From Catonia carolina (taxonomy: Eukaryota; Arthropoda; Insecta; Hemiptera; Achilidae): a DNA stretch of 64,000 nucleotides. How positions within the stretch are numbered: position 1 is the stretch's first letter; every line of letters begins with the position of its first letter. The notes beneath the pieces were generated by a model, which had not been told where the DNA came from, did not search any database, and worked only from the letters and a program-made list of their open reading frames with translations. The translations under genes and the position numbers were made by a program. The stretch lies in contig JAQMRL010000012.1 in the NCBI GenBank assembly GCA_035578175.1, forward strand, positions 18,455,715 through 18,519,714, read 5' to 3'. Shown here piece by piece: positions 1 through 10,539 of the stretch.

Positions 1-118
1 TAACATTAAATAAAAAAATCGCATCAGTAACAGCTGGACTGGCAAACTGAAATGTTATCACAATGAACGTACTGGTAGACCTACATCTTAGTATAAAATA
101 GTAAAAAAACTAAAATAA
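1..118 (+). pseudogene. mariner transposase relic (N-terminal piece)
   Basis: Around 50-90 one frame reads HNERTGRPTS and, after a stop, KIVKKLK. This parallels HNDQRSGRPS...DKIVEKLK in the mariner foldback at 44974-45905, so it is a fragment of the same or a close subfamily. It is broken by stops and cut off by the window's left edge. Only this short block matches, so assignment below mariner level is tentative. Confidence 0.5.
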
Positions 119-1035
119 ATAAAAATACATTTTATTTTCCATTTAACAGCTGCATAAACAAAAAATAAAAAATCAACATATTACATAAATTACTGTTATT
201 AATACAAATACTATTGATGAATCTAGTGTCTATTTTAACAACCACAGACTACTTTTTTAAACTTTATGGCCTTGTACTCAAGTCAGGTGTGAACATTTAT
301 AAAGAAAAGCCAATATTTTCAACGTGTGGGTACTGTTTGATTTATTATGTTGAAGGCTTATGCTTTTTAATCTTCTCCAATAATTCTATTACCAACTTCT
401 AATTGTACAAGGCATGTCCAGAAAGTAAGTACCGTATTGAAAAAAAACTAAAATATTTATTTTCAAGACTCGTTTTTAATTTCCTTTCTTTCCATTGTTT
501 TTTCATCTTTTCTGTTGTAAAATTTTTCGCTTCTTATAGAAGCTGCTATTTCTCTTGGTGGTTTTGTGATCTCTGTAAGAATTAACTGTCCATGTACTTA
601 GTTTATTGAAAAAATATTAAATTTTGTTATACCCTACTTTGTTCCATTTGTAGTTGTTTGTGTTTAGAGATGGTTTTGTTTATCAAATTTTTGTTAACTT
701 TATAAATTTTATTTTCATGATTAGGTTATAGAAAGCGGGGAGGCCAGTTCAAAGTTTGAATAACTACAGGTACCTGGTTACTGAAATGTCGGACTAATAA
801 AATTTCTATGAAATAGTTTTGATTTTTTTTTTAAATACATAGCCTATGTGCCAAAAATTTTAACATGTGCTTTTTGTTATGTGCCTTACTGAATTTAGTA
901 ATTTTATAATCAAAATAAAAAATTTAAATGTCTTCCAGATTATATATATTTAAGATAGATAATATTAGTATGTAAGTTTTCACATCTGATTAATTTTTTT
1001 TTAAATGGTAAAAGAATTTCACCACTAAAAAAGTG
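119..1035. other. AT-rich DNA with a solo mariner end
   Basis: No gene is visible; the short open frames have no recognisable product. At about 408-432 the bases GGCATGTCCAGAAAGTAAGT resemble the left terminal repeat of the foldback at 44974 (GGCATATCCAGGAAGTAAGT). This looks like a solo or truncated mariner end, since nothing after it resembles transposase. Confidence 0.4.
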
Positions 1036-1960
1036 GCATATACAGATGTGTGCAAATTATTAGACTCATGGAAAGAAATTAAAACAATAGAAAGTATTTT
1101 CTAGAAAACTTTATTATTGACATAATGTTTATAACTTTTAATATTTTTAGTTTGATACCCTTTGTTATTTATAACCATTTTTATATGATTTGGCATGCTT
1201 GTTATGAGTGAGTCACTATTTCTATGAATCTTTTCATCCCTATGCAAAATTTTTTGAGTGCAGCTATTAGATCAGTCTTGGTAGTGATTGTCTTCTTTTT
1301 GAGTTTTTTTCTTAACAATTGCTTGAAGATTCTCTATCGAATTTGCATCAGGGATGTTACCTGGCTAGGGAAGTGTTTTAAAGTTATTTTCTCTAAGAAA
1401 ATTTAGAACTGATCTGGCTTTGCCCCATTGTGTGGAACCCCATCCTGTGTGAACACAAAGGCACCATCAGGGAACCAGTCATTCGGTTGTTGAAGAAGTC
1501 TGGTTTGTATAAATTTTTCGTATTGATCCTGCGTCATATTCCCTACTACAAAGAGGGTATAATCTTTTAAAATAGAAGATGGAAATTTGTTCCATTTTTC
1601 ATCTTTTTGTATTTGTGCTAAAATGATTCGATTTCAATTCCTACCAAAGACAAACTGTATTTACCTGACAAAACCATTAATGTTTTGATTTTTAATTCAC
1701 AATTTTTATAATCCGTGAAAGAAACATCCCATAAATAACAATGGTGATGCATCTCCTTTATAATCTGTTACATTAAATCCATACTCCATAATATAATTTC
1801 AAAAATAAAATAAAATTCAATCATTGAAATGAACCAAAACACAAGTACATTGAGAGTCAAAATATCTTGTCCGGATCATATTCACTCTTGTCAATGTTGC
1901 GCTTCTGTAAATCCCATGTTAGACAGGATTCAAAAAAACGTACAAAATATTTACTGAAGA
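1036..1960 (-). pseudogene. Tc1-like transposase relic
   Basis: Read on the minus strand, 1570-1080 gives a broken Tc1-type DDE catalytic region: FTQDGVPHNGAKP (second acidic residue, usual form QDGAPCH), then FPSQV and, in a shifted frame, NSIENLQAIVKKK (usual form NPIENLW.ILKKK with the third catalytic acid). Weaker N-terminal-like sequence continues to about 1960. Several stops and frameshifts show it is dead. Bases near 1036-1080 (TGTGTGCAAATTATTAGAC) look like a Tc1-type terminus. It lies about 9 kb upstream of the integrin start and is unrelated to it. Confidence 0.65.
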
Positions 1961-2079
1961 GTCATCCATGGTATCCAAGGCCCTTAAATCCAGCATCCAT
2001 TGTATAAGGGTTTCCTGTATTACTAAAATTTCCTCAGCAACTTCAATGGTCTAACCATCACCTTTGATGTTTGCAATAA

Positions 2080-2550
2080 GCTTGCATGTAGCACTGATGT
2101 AAACAACAGATGTGAAAACTTTTTGTTAACATAATCAAACTATATTTTTGTACAAAAAGTTAAGTTTTAATTTCATTTCATCAAGGTTGATACAGTTTTT
2201 ATAAAAAAAAGTTGTATTATATTTAAGTATAGTATGAATTAGTTTTAGTAAATATCTTGCCATTATAATATCATTTTCGCTCAAATTCTATTCATGTTCA
2301 TTATTAGTTTTCTGGGTGTAATGGTTTTAAATGTATAGTCTTAGCCACAAAAGAAGTTTATTTTATTTGAAAACTGTACATCAGAAACTACAAAACTGAA
2401 AAATTTTTAATGATATAGGTACTAAAAAAGCTTGTCCATTTCGGTGTTGATTCGTTTAACCCAAATGTTTTTATTTAAAAATTAGTTGGAAATATAGAGT
2501 TTTTAGCTGGTTTTCCATTTATGACAACTACCAGGTGCATGTAAAATTAT
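2080..2550. other. AT-rich intergenic DNA, nothing recognised
   Basis: No open frame, repeat end or RNA signature could be supported here. Confidence 0.4.
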
Positions 2551-3390
2551 ATACAAAGTGTGATCAAAAAGTCCGATTGTCTGATTCAGTGTCAAGTTTG
2601 AACAAGTTGCAACTTGTCAGTCAGCTTCCAGACCCAGGAGAATGAGGTTATGTTTACCATATCTGTCGCATAGATTTTAAACAATGTGTCAGCAGTAAGT
2701 TTTGTTTTTAGTTGCAAGAAAAGTGCTAAAAAAGCTCACGAAATGTTACAATTAGTTAATGGTGATAATGTGGTACTTTTGAAGACTGTTAACAAGTGGT
2801 ATGAGCGTTTTAAAAGAGGAAATGACTCGGTCAAAGACAAGCAACAGTCAGGACATCCTTCGACCTCAAAAACAGATGAAAATGTGCAAAATATGGCAAA
2901 ACTGGTAATTGACTATTTGAGAGCTTACTGAAGAACTGAATATCTTGTATGGGTCCATGCAAAGTATTTTAATTGATAATTTGCAAATAAGACAAGTTAG
3001 TCCAAAATTTGTTCCCCGTGCCACACCTTGCTCACATCTGTTTCTGATCTGTGAGTTTTTGGCTGAAAAAAATATTTCTGTCTGTCCACAACTGCCTTAC
3101 GCTCCAAAATTAGCACTATACAAGATCATGCTCTTCCCAAAAATAAACACTATGCTAAAAGGAAACATTTTGACCACCATTCCCAACATTGAGAAGACCT
3201 TGAGGCAGCTAAAGGCCCTTCTGTAAGAAGCCTTACAGAAATGTTTCCTATGATGGAATTAACATTGGAATGAGTTCATTGCTTAGCCAAGGAGAGTACT
3301 TTAAAGAAGATTGATTCAAATTTGATGTAATTTTATTACTTTGTTCACAATGAAATTATTCACCGTATTTTTTTTATCACATCTTGTATA
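2551..3390 (+). mobile_element. Deleted mariner element (~840 bp)
   Basis: The ends are inverted: ACAAAGTGTGATCAAAAAG near 2552 and the complement of TTTTTATCACATCTTGTATA near 3371-3390, flanked by TA. Inside, 2686-2931 encodes a mariner helix-turn-helix region (SAKKAHEMLQLVNGDNVVLLK, then VNKWYERFKRGNDSVKD and SGHPSTSKTDENVQ). Next come NLQIRQVSPKFVPR near 2980 and a C-terminal piece near 3090-3225 (LPYAPKLALYKIMLFPK, a decayed YSPDLAP.D..LFPK signature). The catalytic centre is deleted and stops are frequent. It is a non-autonomous fossil, about 500 bp shorter than a typical 1.3-kb mariner. Confidence 0.8.
2686..2931 (+). pseudogene. mariner transposase N-terminus (broken)
   Basis: This 81-codon frame carries the N-terminal DNA-binding helix-turn-helix region of a mariner transposase: SAKKAHEML, KTVNKWYERFKRG, SVKDKQQSGHPSTS. 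It ends in a stop before any catalytic residue, and a full-length enzyme has about 345-350 residues. It has no RNA-cutting or strand-transfer domain, so it cannot be active. A truncated DNA-binding peptide is conceivable, but nothing suggests it is made. Confidence 0.7.
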
Positions 3391-4298
3391 TATAAAAGAG
3401 TTTAGATTGTGCTTATTGTTTTAAAATGGAACATCAGATTTCACTTTCAAATTATTCTCATTATGTGGAAAACTGGCTAAAATATAGGTATGATTTTGTG
3501 TGTGATCTCCTACTTATTTTTAAGTAAAAATATTTCAGTCCAACAAATCAATGCAGCAAATGACAAGCTTTCATTTGTTATATCATTCAAATTTTTTGAT
3601 TCGGTAGTTTCTGAAATAGAGTTCTTGAAACACTGTGGATTTTTTTGAGTTCAGGACAAGATTGTTTCATTTTAATTTATCGTAGCATACTTTTTATATT
3701 AATAGAAGAGATATAATGAAGTGAAAGCAGCTTGTTTTTGTAATTGAATAATATTATTCTTGCTTATACTAATAAGACTGATATAATTTATTTTAAACAT
3801 AATGAATTTATTTATTTATTTATTTTTTTCCTTGTTAACAAGTCTTATTGTTATTTATTTTAAAGGTTTACGTACAATGAATAATATTGCAAATTTTTTA
3901 TTTATGTCTTTTTTAATTTCTATTTATTATGTAACCTAACCTAATGTTTAATATCATAACCTAAGTGGTTTATTTATTCAATGAAAAGTTTATTAATGTA
4001 TTTTTATAATTGAACAGGTCTGGCAGTAAAGTGTTATATTTTGTTTAATAACTGCATCCAGAAGACTTCAGAAGGAAGTACACATAGAACATATAGAACA
4101 TGTCTGGATAAAATTGATATGACTAAATTTTAACACTATTTTAAATTCACTAGTTACTAATTCATTTATTGCAACTACTTACTTGCTTAGTTCAATAACT
4201 GTGACATCCAACCATTTGTATCAAATAATTCACAAATGGCTTCAGCATTTAGTGAGAAGTATTTTTATTTCAATTAAAAAATATTTAGAAAGGAATTC
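3391..4298. other. AT-rich intergenic DNA, nothing recognised
   Basis: Very AT-rich with short simple runs such as TTTATTTATTTATTT near 3800. No repeat family or gene could be supported. Confidence 0.4.
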
Positions 4299-4496
4299 TT
4301 ATGCACTGTAAAATGTTTCATCAAGTATTTTTTTTATCTTTTTTCTAAACAAATTTAGATTACCACATTTTTTTAAAGCTGGTTGTAATTTATTGTTGTA
4401 TTTTCTAATTGCATAAGTAGGTTTTTGTTCAAAAAATTTAGTGTTGTGATTAGGAACATGGTACTTAATATATTTGAGACAGGTATTAGAAAACAT
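4299..4496 (-). pseudogene. Non-LTR retrotransposon C-terminal fragment
   Basis: The 65-codon minus-strand frame contains PTYAIRKYNNKLQPALKKC, then NLNLFRKKIKKILDETFYSA. This matches the usual tail of jockey/CR1-like reverse transcriptases (Y-G-LWN-LP..L+....+FK..LK..L). Only the extreme C-terminus is visible, with no reverse transcriptase motif in this window stretch. It is probably a 5'-truncated copy, which is typical for non-LTR elements. Confidence 0.5.
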
Positions 4497-4549
4497 TACA
4501 GGTAAAGAACTAATGCATGTGCAAAGTGGTTTATAAACACCATTTTAGT

Positions 4550-4930
4550 TGCCATAGAGTTTTGGATGATCAAATAATGCATCTTTGTGTGCGACAGTCC
4601 ATTTTCGTACTGTTCTTGAACAACCATAGTTTTTGTAAATGAAAGCGACAAGATAAGTGCAAAATTCAGTGCACAGAATTGTCTAACATGTAGAAGTGTA
4701 AGTGTGTCATGTTAGTCTCCATAGCCTGTCAAACTCTTTCGATGTTTTCTGATATTCTAATGATCTGAGGTGTTCCAGATCTAACAGTTTCTCTCATTCT
4801 GAAATTATTAAACCATATTTTGGGGGGGTTAGGATAGCCACATATTGATCAACATTTAATGACTGATTCCACCAAAGATGTCTTTTTTCTTAATAAAATT
4901 ATTCAACTTATTTTTTGATCACACCTCGTA
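4550..4930 (-). pseudogene. Tc1/mariner-group transposase N-terminal relic
   Basis: On the minus strand the frame reads RETVRSGTPQIIRISENIERV, then QAMETN. This matches the VRSGRPRTART.ENIERVRQ.... linker of a Tc1/mariner-group transposase found in many insects. A degraded HTH (FHLQKLWLFKNS) follows. The right edge has a terminus-like GAGGTGTGATCAAAAAATAA (complement, near 4910-4930) related to the end of the element at 2551. Many stops; the catalytic region is absent. Confidence 0.55.
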
Positions 4931-4935
4931 CATCA

Positions 4936-5283
4936 AAAATACCATGTCAGGACAGGTTGGTTGTTCACTACCTACGGAAAAAATTTCAAATGTTTATCCA
5001 TCCCGATTGGAGATATTATAAATTTTATAAGTAATACTGGACCATTAAATATTTTGTAACTCTGTATATTCTATACCTTTAAATAAACTAACAAAATATA
5101 TATTTTTGTATTACGATATTATAAAGCATGTTATTTTTGTTGTTGTTATTTATAAAATTATAATTATGTTTACTAACAAATTGTTTATTAACACAATTTT
5201 ATTTGAATTTTATACATGAATTAAATATTATATTTATTATATTTTGCGAGTTTTTCTTTATTAACGTAATAAAAATGTACCCA
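4936..5283. other. AT-rich DNA, nothing recognised
   Basis: Only A/T-rich sequence and no supported feature. Confidence 0.4.
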
Positions 5284-5404
5284 TTATGTGAGATGTGTCT
5301 GGAAAGTAAGTACTGTTTTGTTCTGTCTCCGTCACAGCACATCAAACAGTAATTTATGTTTACTGTGGTCGTTGACAATGTTTAAAACAATCAAGGGACA
5401 TTAA

Positions 5405-6098
5405 TACATTTGACTGCCACGCTAAATTTTGACAAGCGGGGCCATCATACTTTTTTGATTTTTTTCACATTTCATTCATTTTTTGTTATTTTACTTATTT
5501 TATTTAATAACAATACTACTTTTTTTGTAAAATAAAGTTGTGACATACTTTTGGATCACACAGCCTGCTGGAATGATTTTACATTTCAGAGCCATGTGTC
5601 ACAATAAAAAAATGTAATAAACAACTGAGTTAAAATTCAAAGTATTTTAGATTGTTTCATTCAACCAAAATAAGCAAAAGAAATAATAAAATTAAAAATA
5701 ATAGCAGCATTCTAGTTCAGGACAAAAAGAAAAACTTACCTGTATACGCAATGTCCTATTATTTGAAAAAGGCTAACAACTATTTGAACAGGCTAAGTGT
5801 ATATTGTCACTCTCTGAAGCCGTAGCTTTTAGACCAAATTAGTAACACACATCTTAAAAATCTGGTGTGAAACCCCCACAACTTTCTCTTGCCAATGCAA
5901 ATAATTTACAATATAGCCTAACAGTAGTAATAAAACAATAGGAATGAACAAAAAAACTAACCTCAATAAACATAACCTAATTTTAATAGGCAAGAGAAAG
6001 TAAAAATGAGTAATGTACTATGACTTATTTATTTATACTTGTGGCCCATTTTGAAAGACAAGTGTGACACATATTTGGGTCACATAGCAGTCAACGTG
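5405..6098. mobile_element. piggyBac-type MITE with TTAA duplication
   Basis: TTAA stands at 5401-5404 and again at 6099-6102. The ends are imperfect inverted repeats: TACATTTGACTGCCACG at the left and, complemented at the right, CACGTTGACTGCTATGTG. TTAA target choice is the hallmark of piggyBac elements. There is no transposase remnant, so it is non-autonomous. It interrupts a mariner relic and itself carries a 152-bp family A derivative at 5856-6007, giving three nested layers. Confidence 0.75.
5856..6007 (-). repeat. Family A, minimal 152-bp derivative
   Basis: Both family A ends are joined with nearly the whole centre deleted. AAAAATCTGGTGTGAAAC and CAACTTTCTCTTGCCAATGC stand at one side, GGCAAGAGAAAGTAAAAAT at the other. 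It helps define the real element limits and lies inside the piggyBac-type MITE. Confidence 0.75.
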
Positions 6099-6430
6099 TT
6101 AAGGCAGTCCAAATTCTTCGGCAGATTACATAAATTTACAGTAATAGTGCAATTAGTGATTGAATGGTGGGAAAGTGGGTTAGGTAATTCAATGAAGGAT
6201 GAACCATAAGGTGGCCAGTCTTCTGTTCTCAATGATGACTTGTTCAGGAAAGTGGATGAAAAAATTAAAGAGAACAGCCAATTCACAATGATAATACTTT
6301 CAGATGAATTTCCACAGGTTTTGAGAACTGTTTTCTATGAGATTTTAACCGGCCGCTTGGGTTAATTTATCACAAGCTGCGTTTGCGTTCCAAAAATGCT
6401 CATAGATGTGCACATAACAAAGCGACATTA

Positions 6431-7003
6431 GAGTGCTTCTGACATTTCTTATCAGGTACACTTGACTACCACAGTCATTGACCCTGTATAGTCTGACTGC
6501 CACTTGTTCCTGCACATAAAATGCAAGCTTGGCGGTAAGTGCTTTAAATGTGTTAACACAAAAAACGCTTTAACCTACAAATAACGGGAACAGCAGTGAT
6601 GCGTCAACGTGTAGAGCGCAAAGTGAATGCTCATAAGTCCTTTGTCAGTAATTGTAGTTATATCGACATGCAAATCAATTTGTTCATAATAAAACGATTT
6701 ACAATCTAGTGCTAAACTAAATCTTTTTGGTCTGTTTTCACGTGGTTTGGTAGCAGTGGAAAGAGAGAGTATAAAAAACAAGGATAGAAATGTAAATGTT
6801 CTCAGTATTTTGTATACGGAGTTGTTAAAACAAATTACAAACTTGATATCTCATGGTAAAAGGCTTATCTTGAAAATAAAGTGATTTATTATGGTTTTGC
6901 TGACAGCTGTGAGAAAAGAATGACTAAATGACCTGACTGTTTGGGTAGATTATTTCAGAACTAAAAATAGTTTTGTCCTTTTTCTGTTACTATTATTTTT
7001 TAA
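6431..7003. other. Unassigned DNA upstream of the gene
   Basis: A second CTGACTGCCACTTG-like motif near 6490 and TGTGTTAACAC near 6548 recall the neighbouring TTAA element, so this may be another decayed piggyBac-type piece. No complete element could be delimited. Confidence 0.3.
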
Positions 7004-7052
7004 TTTTTACTTCTCTTGCCTGCATTAATATATTGAAAGGAAAGTATTGTTA
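7004..7052 (+). repeat. Family A 5' fragment
   Basis: TTTTTACTTCTCTTGCC followed by ATTGAAAGGAAAGTATTGTT is the first ~50 bp of family A. The remainder is absent. Confidence 0.6.
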
Positions 7053-7370
7053 CTATTATTTATACACAGCACAGATGTATACCAATGTAGTTTAGCATTG
7101 AACTGGAGAGTACAACACTGCTTCATTTGAGTATTACCATTTGTGCGTTGCATCATTCAGTGTTTAGCATCATTCTTATCCCTTATTTTCTAGATTTCTT
7201 TTTTTTTTTAGTACAAAATTTTTCACTGATATGTGCTGTTCAATAATATATAAGCACGTTGCCATAAAAAATTATAAATAAGTCTGTTCAATCACATTAT
7301 CATACAAGGATTCCAAATCTTTGGAGTATTTTCGAACATCTAATTTTGAACCATCATAACTAAAATAACT

Positions 7371-7767
7371 GCCCATAACAGACAGGTGGAGTGTCAAATT
7401 ATTTACACTCAATCTGTTCGTTGCAGGGCTAAAATAAATAGTTATGTTTCTTATCACATGGTCAGTCAATTAAATGACTGAATCATTTAAGAACAGAAGA
7501 GGTAGAGGTGTAAAAGACACTAATCAGAGTTATCTTCTCTGAAAGTAATGAATTTCATTGTACAACCAGACCCTGTGGTGAATGAAGTGAAGGTGTCATT
7601 TACAGAGTGGAAAATATGTGCTTTTCAGAGGGCCCGGCATGCTGATAAGCGTACTTTTCCACTCAGTGATGAAGGCAATGGTAAACCACCTCACTCCTCG
7701 TTTTACTTAGTAAAACCTCTAGAGGTTCAAACCAGCCTTTCAGCTGTTGACCTAAACAACAACAACT
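7371..7767 (+). repeat. Family B repeat, copy 1
   Basis: This ~400-bp dispersed repeat starts GCCCATAACAGACAGGTGGA and ends CTAAACAACAACAAC. Shared internal landmarks are TTAAGAACAGAAGAGGTAGA, GGTAAACCACCTCACTCCTC and AACCAGCCTTTC. The 3' (CAA)n-like tail and lack of inverted ends suggest a retroposon (SINE-like or a truncated LINE tail). The 73-codon frame at 7548 is just the repeat's own sequence. Confidence 0.75.
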
Positions 7768-7815
7768 AAAATAAAGCAATTTTTGTGAATTGTTTTTAAA
7801 ATAAAGCTCGTATCC

Positions 7816-8610
7816 TTGCAAAACTTTATGAAATTTTTGGATTTTTTTTTGGAAAAAAAATGGCTGCGGGATGAGAGTAGGAGTGAAAAGAGTTTTGCAG
7901 CCAGTGTTCAGCTGTTACTTACCGCATATCTAGGGTTAAAGTTATGGATATCTTCACTGGCAGAATGTTCCTTTGAGGAAAGTTTAGATAAGCTGGTCAC
8001 CTGCTACGATAAGTTTCTTGAAAAAAATATATTTTGGTTTTTTTCTAAACAATATTTTCCAGACATGTCTCATAAGTGCAGGCTGCCTGCCATCCTGCTT
8101 TCATGGATGTTTCAGACTTTGTGTTTGGGGTGACATGAGCAGTTGCTTGTTCCTGATAGGCTGAATGGACAAGATACTTGTGTGGCAACAAATTACAAGA
8201 AATAAAGGATGTTGTTAAGCTGTGAACATCTTCACAGAGAAACTGCCAGTGGAAAGAGGTGGTGCCCATTCGACTGCATTGGTCGCACTTGATGTCAACC
8301 AGGTGGCTTCTGGTGATGCCCCAGTTTGTATCAGATACTGTTCCATTTGTTATTCTCAATTGTGCCACCAATTCCAGGGTACCTGAACTTATGACAGATA
8401 CTGGGCGATGATAAATTGACACTTGAAACCTTAACTTTCTCCAGTAATTCAAACTGGGATACTGTGTGACCACAATAAATAATTTCTGATAGTTTTAAAT
8501 CTCTTTTGATAACAATGTATAATATTTATATTTACAACCCAACTTATTAATTACCCATAAAACAGTTAACACTTCAACAAAAAATGAAACGGATTATAGA
8601 TAATTGTGCT
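7816..8610. other. Segment between two inverted B copies; unassigned frames
   Basis: On the + strand 7930-8030 reads SSLAECSFEESLDKLVTCYD then KFLEKN. This resembles the mariner C-terminal pattern F...GI.KLV.R.DKC.E..G, so a mariner relic is possible. On the minus strand 8473-8045 holds a 142-codon open frame (VISSGTLELVAQLRITNG, IKCDQCSRMGTTSFHW) that I do not recognise; it has no obvious signal peptide or membrane segment. A B copy lies on each side, + at 7371 and - at 8613, which may be coincidence or may mark a larger composite. Confidence 0.35.
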
Positions 8611-8654
8611 GTTGTTTAGGTTATAATCCGAAAGGCTGGTTTGAACCTCTAGAG

Positions 8655-9207
8655 CAGTGAATCCCAAACATTTTTTCACAACGCCCCTTCTGTGTAGAAG
8701 AAAACTTCCCGTGCCCCCTAACTCAATTTTATGTGGTAATGACAAAAAAAAAACAAGTAGTAGGCGTACATTGAAACACCATACATCTATTTCTTATTGT
8801 TTTTATGACATTACAAGTTGCAATTTAAATTAAACAAGTAAGAAAAAAATGAATCAATGAAATGGATGACTGTGCATTGTTTTACAAGATTCGCTAATCT
8901 TAATTGATTATTATAAGGTGCATAACGTAAATCGTTAGCTGCATCAAGCTTGCCCCAATACTTTGCTTTTTTGCAACAAATGCTGGAAATGCTTTTTCGC
9001 ACATAGGTGCTTGAAAAAGTTAGATACAATCACAGCACTTGCTGTGATATATACTGAGGTACACTTTGTAATAGATGCTTAAACTCGACTCGTGAATCAC
9101 AACAGCTCTGGACGTGCAGATGGCAAAGCTATCTCGAGGTCCTGCGCTCGTTTGACTTATCTTCACTCTTCCCTTGAGAGGCATGCTCCACAGTTTGGGA
9201 ACCATTG
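8655..9207 (-). mobile_element. hAT transposon, internally deleted (553 bp)
   Basis: The ends are CAGTGAATCCCAAAC at 8655 and, complemented at 9207, CAATGGTTCCCAAAC, typical hAT inverted repeats. An exact 8-bp target duplication, CTCTAGAG, flanks it at 8647-8654 and 9208-9215; 8 bp is the hAT hallmark. The minus strand carries a piece of the transposase C-terminus (8811-9029). The element is therefore a deletion derivative of a hAT whose transposase resembled the ZBED5/SCAND3 type. Confidence 0.9.
8811..9029 (-). pseudogene. hAT transposase C-terminal (dimerisation) fragment
   Basis: The 72-codon frame reads YLTFSSTYVRKSISSICCKK, then KYWGKLDAANDLRYA and LANLVKQ. It follows the hATC pattern of ZBED/SCAND3-like proteins (FGSTYLCE..FS.....K.KYRS.L...NDLR.AL......L). 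The conserved Cys-Glu after STY is replaced by Arg-Lys. There is no BED zinc finger or catalytic core in the 553-bp element, so it cannot be autonomous. Confidence 0.7.
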
Positions 9208-9554
9208 CTCTAGAGGATTTACTAATTAAAACGAGGAGGAGGTGGTTTACTATTGCCTTCCTCATTGAGTGGAAAGTCTGCTTCTCAGCATGCCAGGCCC
9301 TCTGAAAAGCATCTACTTTCCACCCTGCAAATGGGACCTTAACTTCATTCATTACAGGGTCTGGCTGTATAAAGATGAAATTCATTACTCTCAAGGGAGA
9401 TAACTGTGATTAGTGTACTTTACATCTCTATTTCTTCTGTTCTTAAATGATTTAGTCATGTAATTGGCTGACCATGTTATAAGAAACAGAACTATTTTTT
9501 GTAGCCCTGGAACCAGCAGAATATAGTAACTGTATGACAACAGTTTTATACACA

Positions 9555-10310
9555 TTTTCACTTTCTCTTCCACTATATGAATATATAGGGAAGGAAAGTA
9601 TTGTTTACAGGCATTGAACGATGTAAATTATCATCTATTAGCAACATTAGAAACATTCAGTTGTAAACATTGTATACAACAATGTCTACCACATACAACA
9701 CATTACAGACTAATGTTTTCAGCTTAGCTAATAATAACTGTGTGGGAGCGAAGTGTCTCTGATCACAGCTAGTACAGCACTGACCCCCACCACTCGCTGA
9801 GGCAATCGAGGGTGTCATTACCAAAATAAACCTTCTGCGCACAATAGAAAACCAGCAAGCTTTTTTGGTGAACGCTCTACCACAAACATTTTCATCACAA
9901 TTGGTCAAAAGGAAGTAGTATTATAGTTTACTAGTACATTTTTTGTGATTTTCACAAAAACAGGTTCAATTTTTAAAAATCATCTCATATAGGTAGGCCC
10001 TACTCAATTTTTTATGCTCTGAAAGATATAGGGTAAGCACCAGGTTTGCTGAAATTTATGAGCAGCTGTGTTCTCATGGTAATTTTTTTTAAATTGCGAT
10101 CTTAATATGCATATTAAGGAAAAAGTATAATAATCAATGTTGTAGATAATTACAATAGTACCTACCTACAACCTTTAGTTCAAACAGTTTTTTTCTACGC
10201 TTATTTCAGCATCAATTAGTGATTTTCTGTATTTTGCTCTTAAAATCTGTAAAAATTGGTCTTTTTTAAGGTTGCAGCCTGAGTATGTATTTACGACAAA
10301 ATTTTCAGTT
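9555..10310 (+). repeat. Family A, diverged copy
   Basis: TTTTCACTTTCTCTTCCAC and GGGAAGGAAAGTATTGTT (to about 9609) are the A start. Homology then lapses to about 9885, where AACATTTTCATCACAATTGG and AGGAAGTAGTA resume the A body. It continues through GTAGGCCC/TATGCTCTGAAAGATAT and the first internal module to about 10310. The mismatching 9610-9885 block is an unrecognised replacement. The copy is older than the crisp ones in introns 1 and 8. Confidence 0.65.
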
Positions 10311-10539
10311 TTAACTTCTAAAATGTTGTACATCTTACATTATCATCTAATTGTCATTAATGGAAATTCATCTTACTTTGTAAAAATAAACTGAAATATA
10401 TTCGTTACTAAATATAAATACTGAAGTAATGGAATGAAAACAAAGTTTGTATTTTACAAAATAATAAAACTGATAAATACTTTTAAATACTTGTTAAAAA
10501 ATTCGTGGAATTTTAAATAACCATGATTTTAGTTTCAAC

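Larger units (their letters stand above)
5284..6430 (+). mobile_element. mariner relic split by a TTAA-flanked insertion
   Basis: The left end (GTGTCTGGAAAGTAAGTACT, near 5292) resembles other mariner ends in the window. The transposase resumes after an insertion at 5405-6098: 6105-6350 on the + strand reads, with stops, SMKDEP, SSVLNDDLFRKVDEKIKENS, ILSDEFPQV and FYEILTGRLG. This is the mariner region between the HTH and the first catalytic Asp, parallel to the intact copy at 55738 (SFVTDDLVAKVDEKIREN). The catalytic centre is missing. Confidence 0.7.
8613..9520 (-). repeat. Family B repeat, copy 2, interrupted by a hAT
   Basis: Reverse orientation: GTTGTTTAGGTTATAATCCG at 8611 is the tail end, and TAGCCCTGGAACCAGCAG near 9502 is close to the head. 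A hAT element (8655-9207) splits it inside the CTCTAGAGGTT landmark. Removing the insertion and one copy of the duplicated CTCTAGAG restores a normal B copy. Confidence 0.8.
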
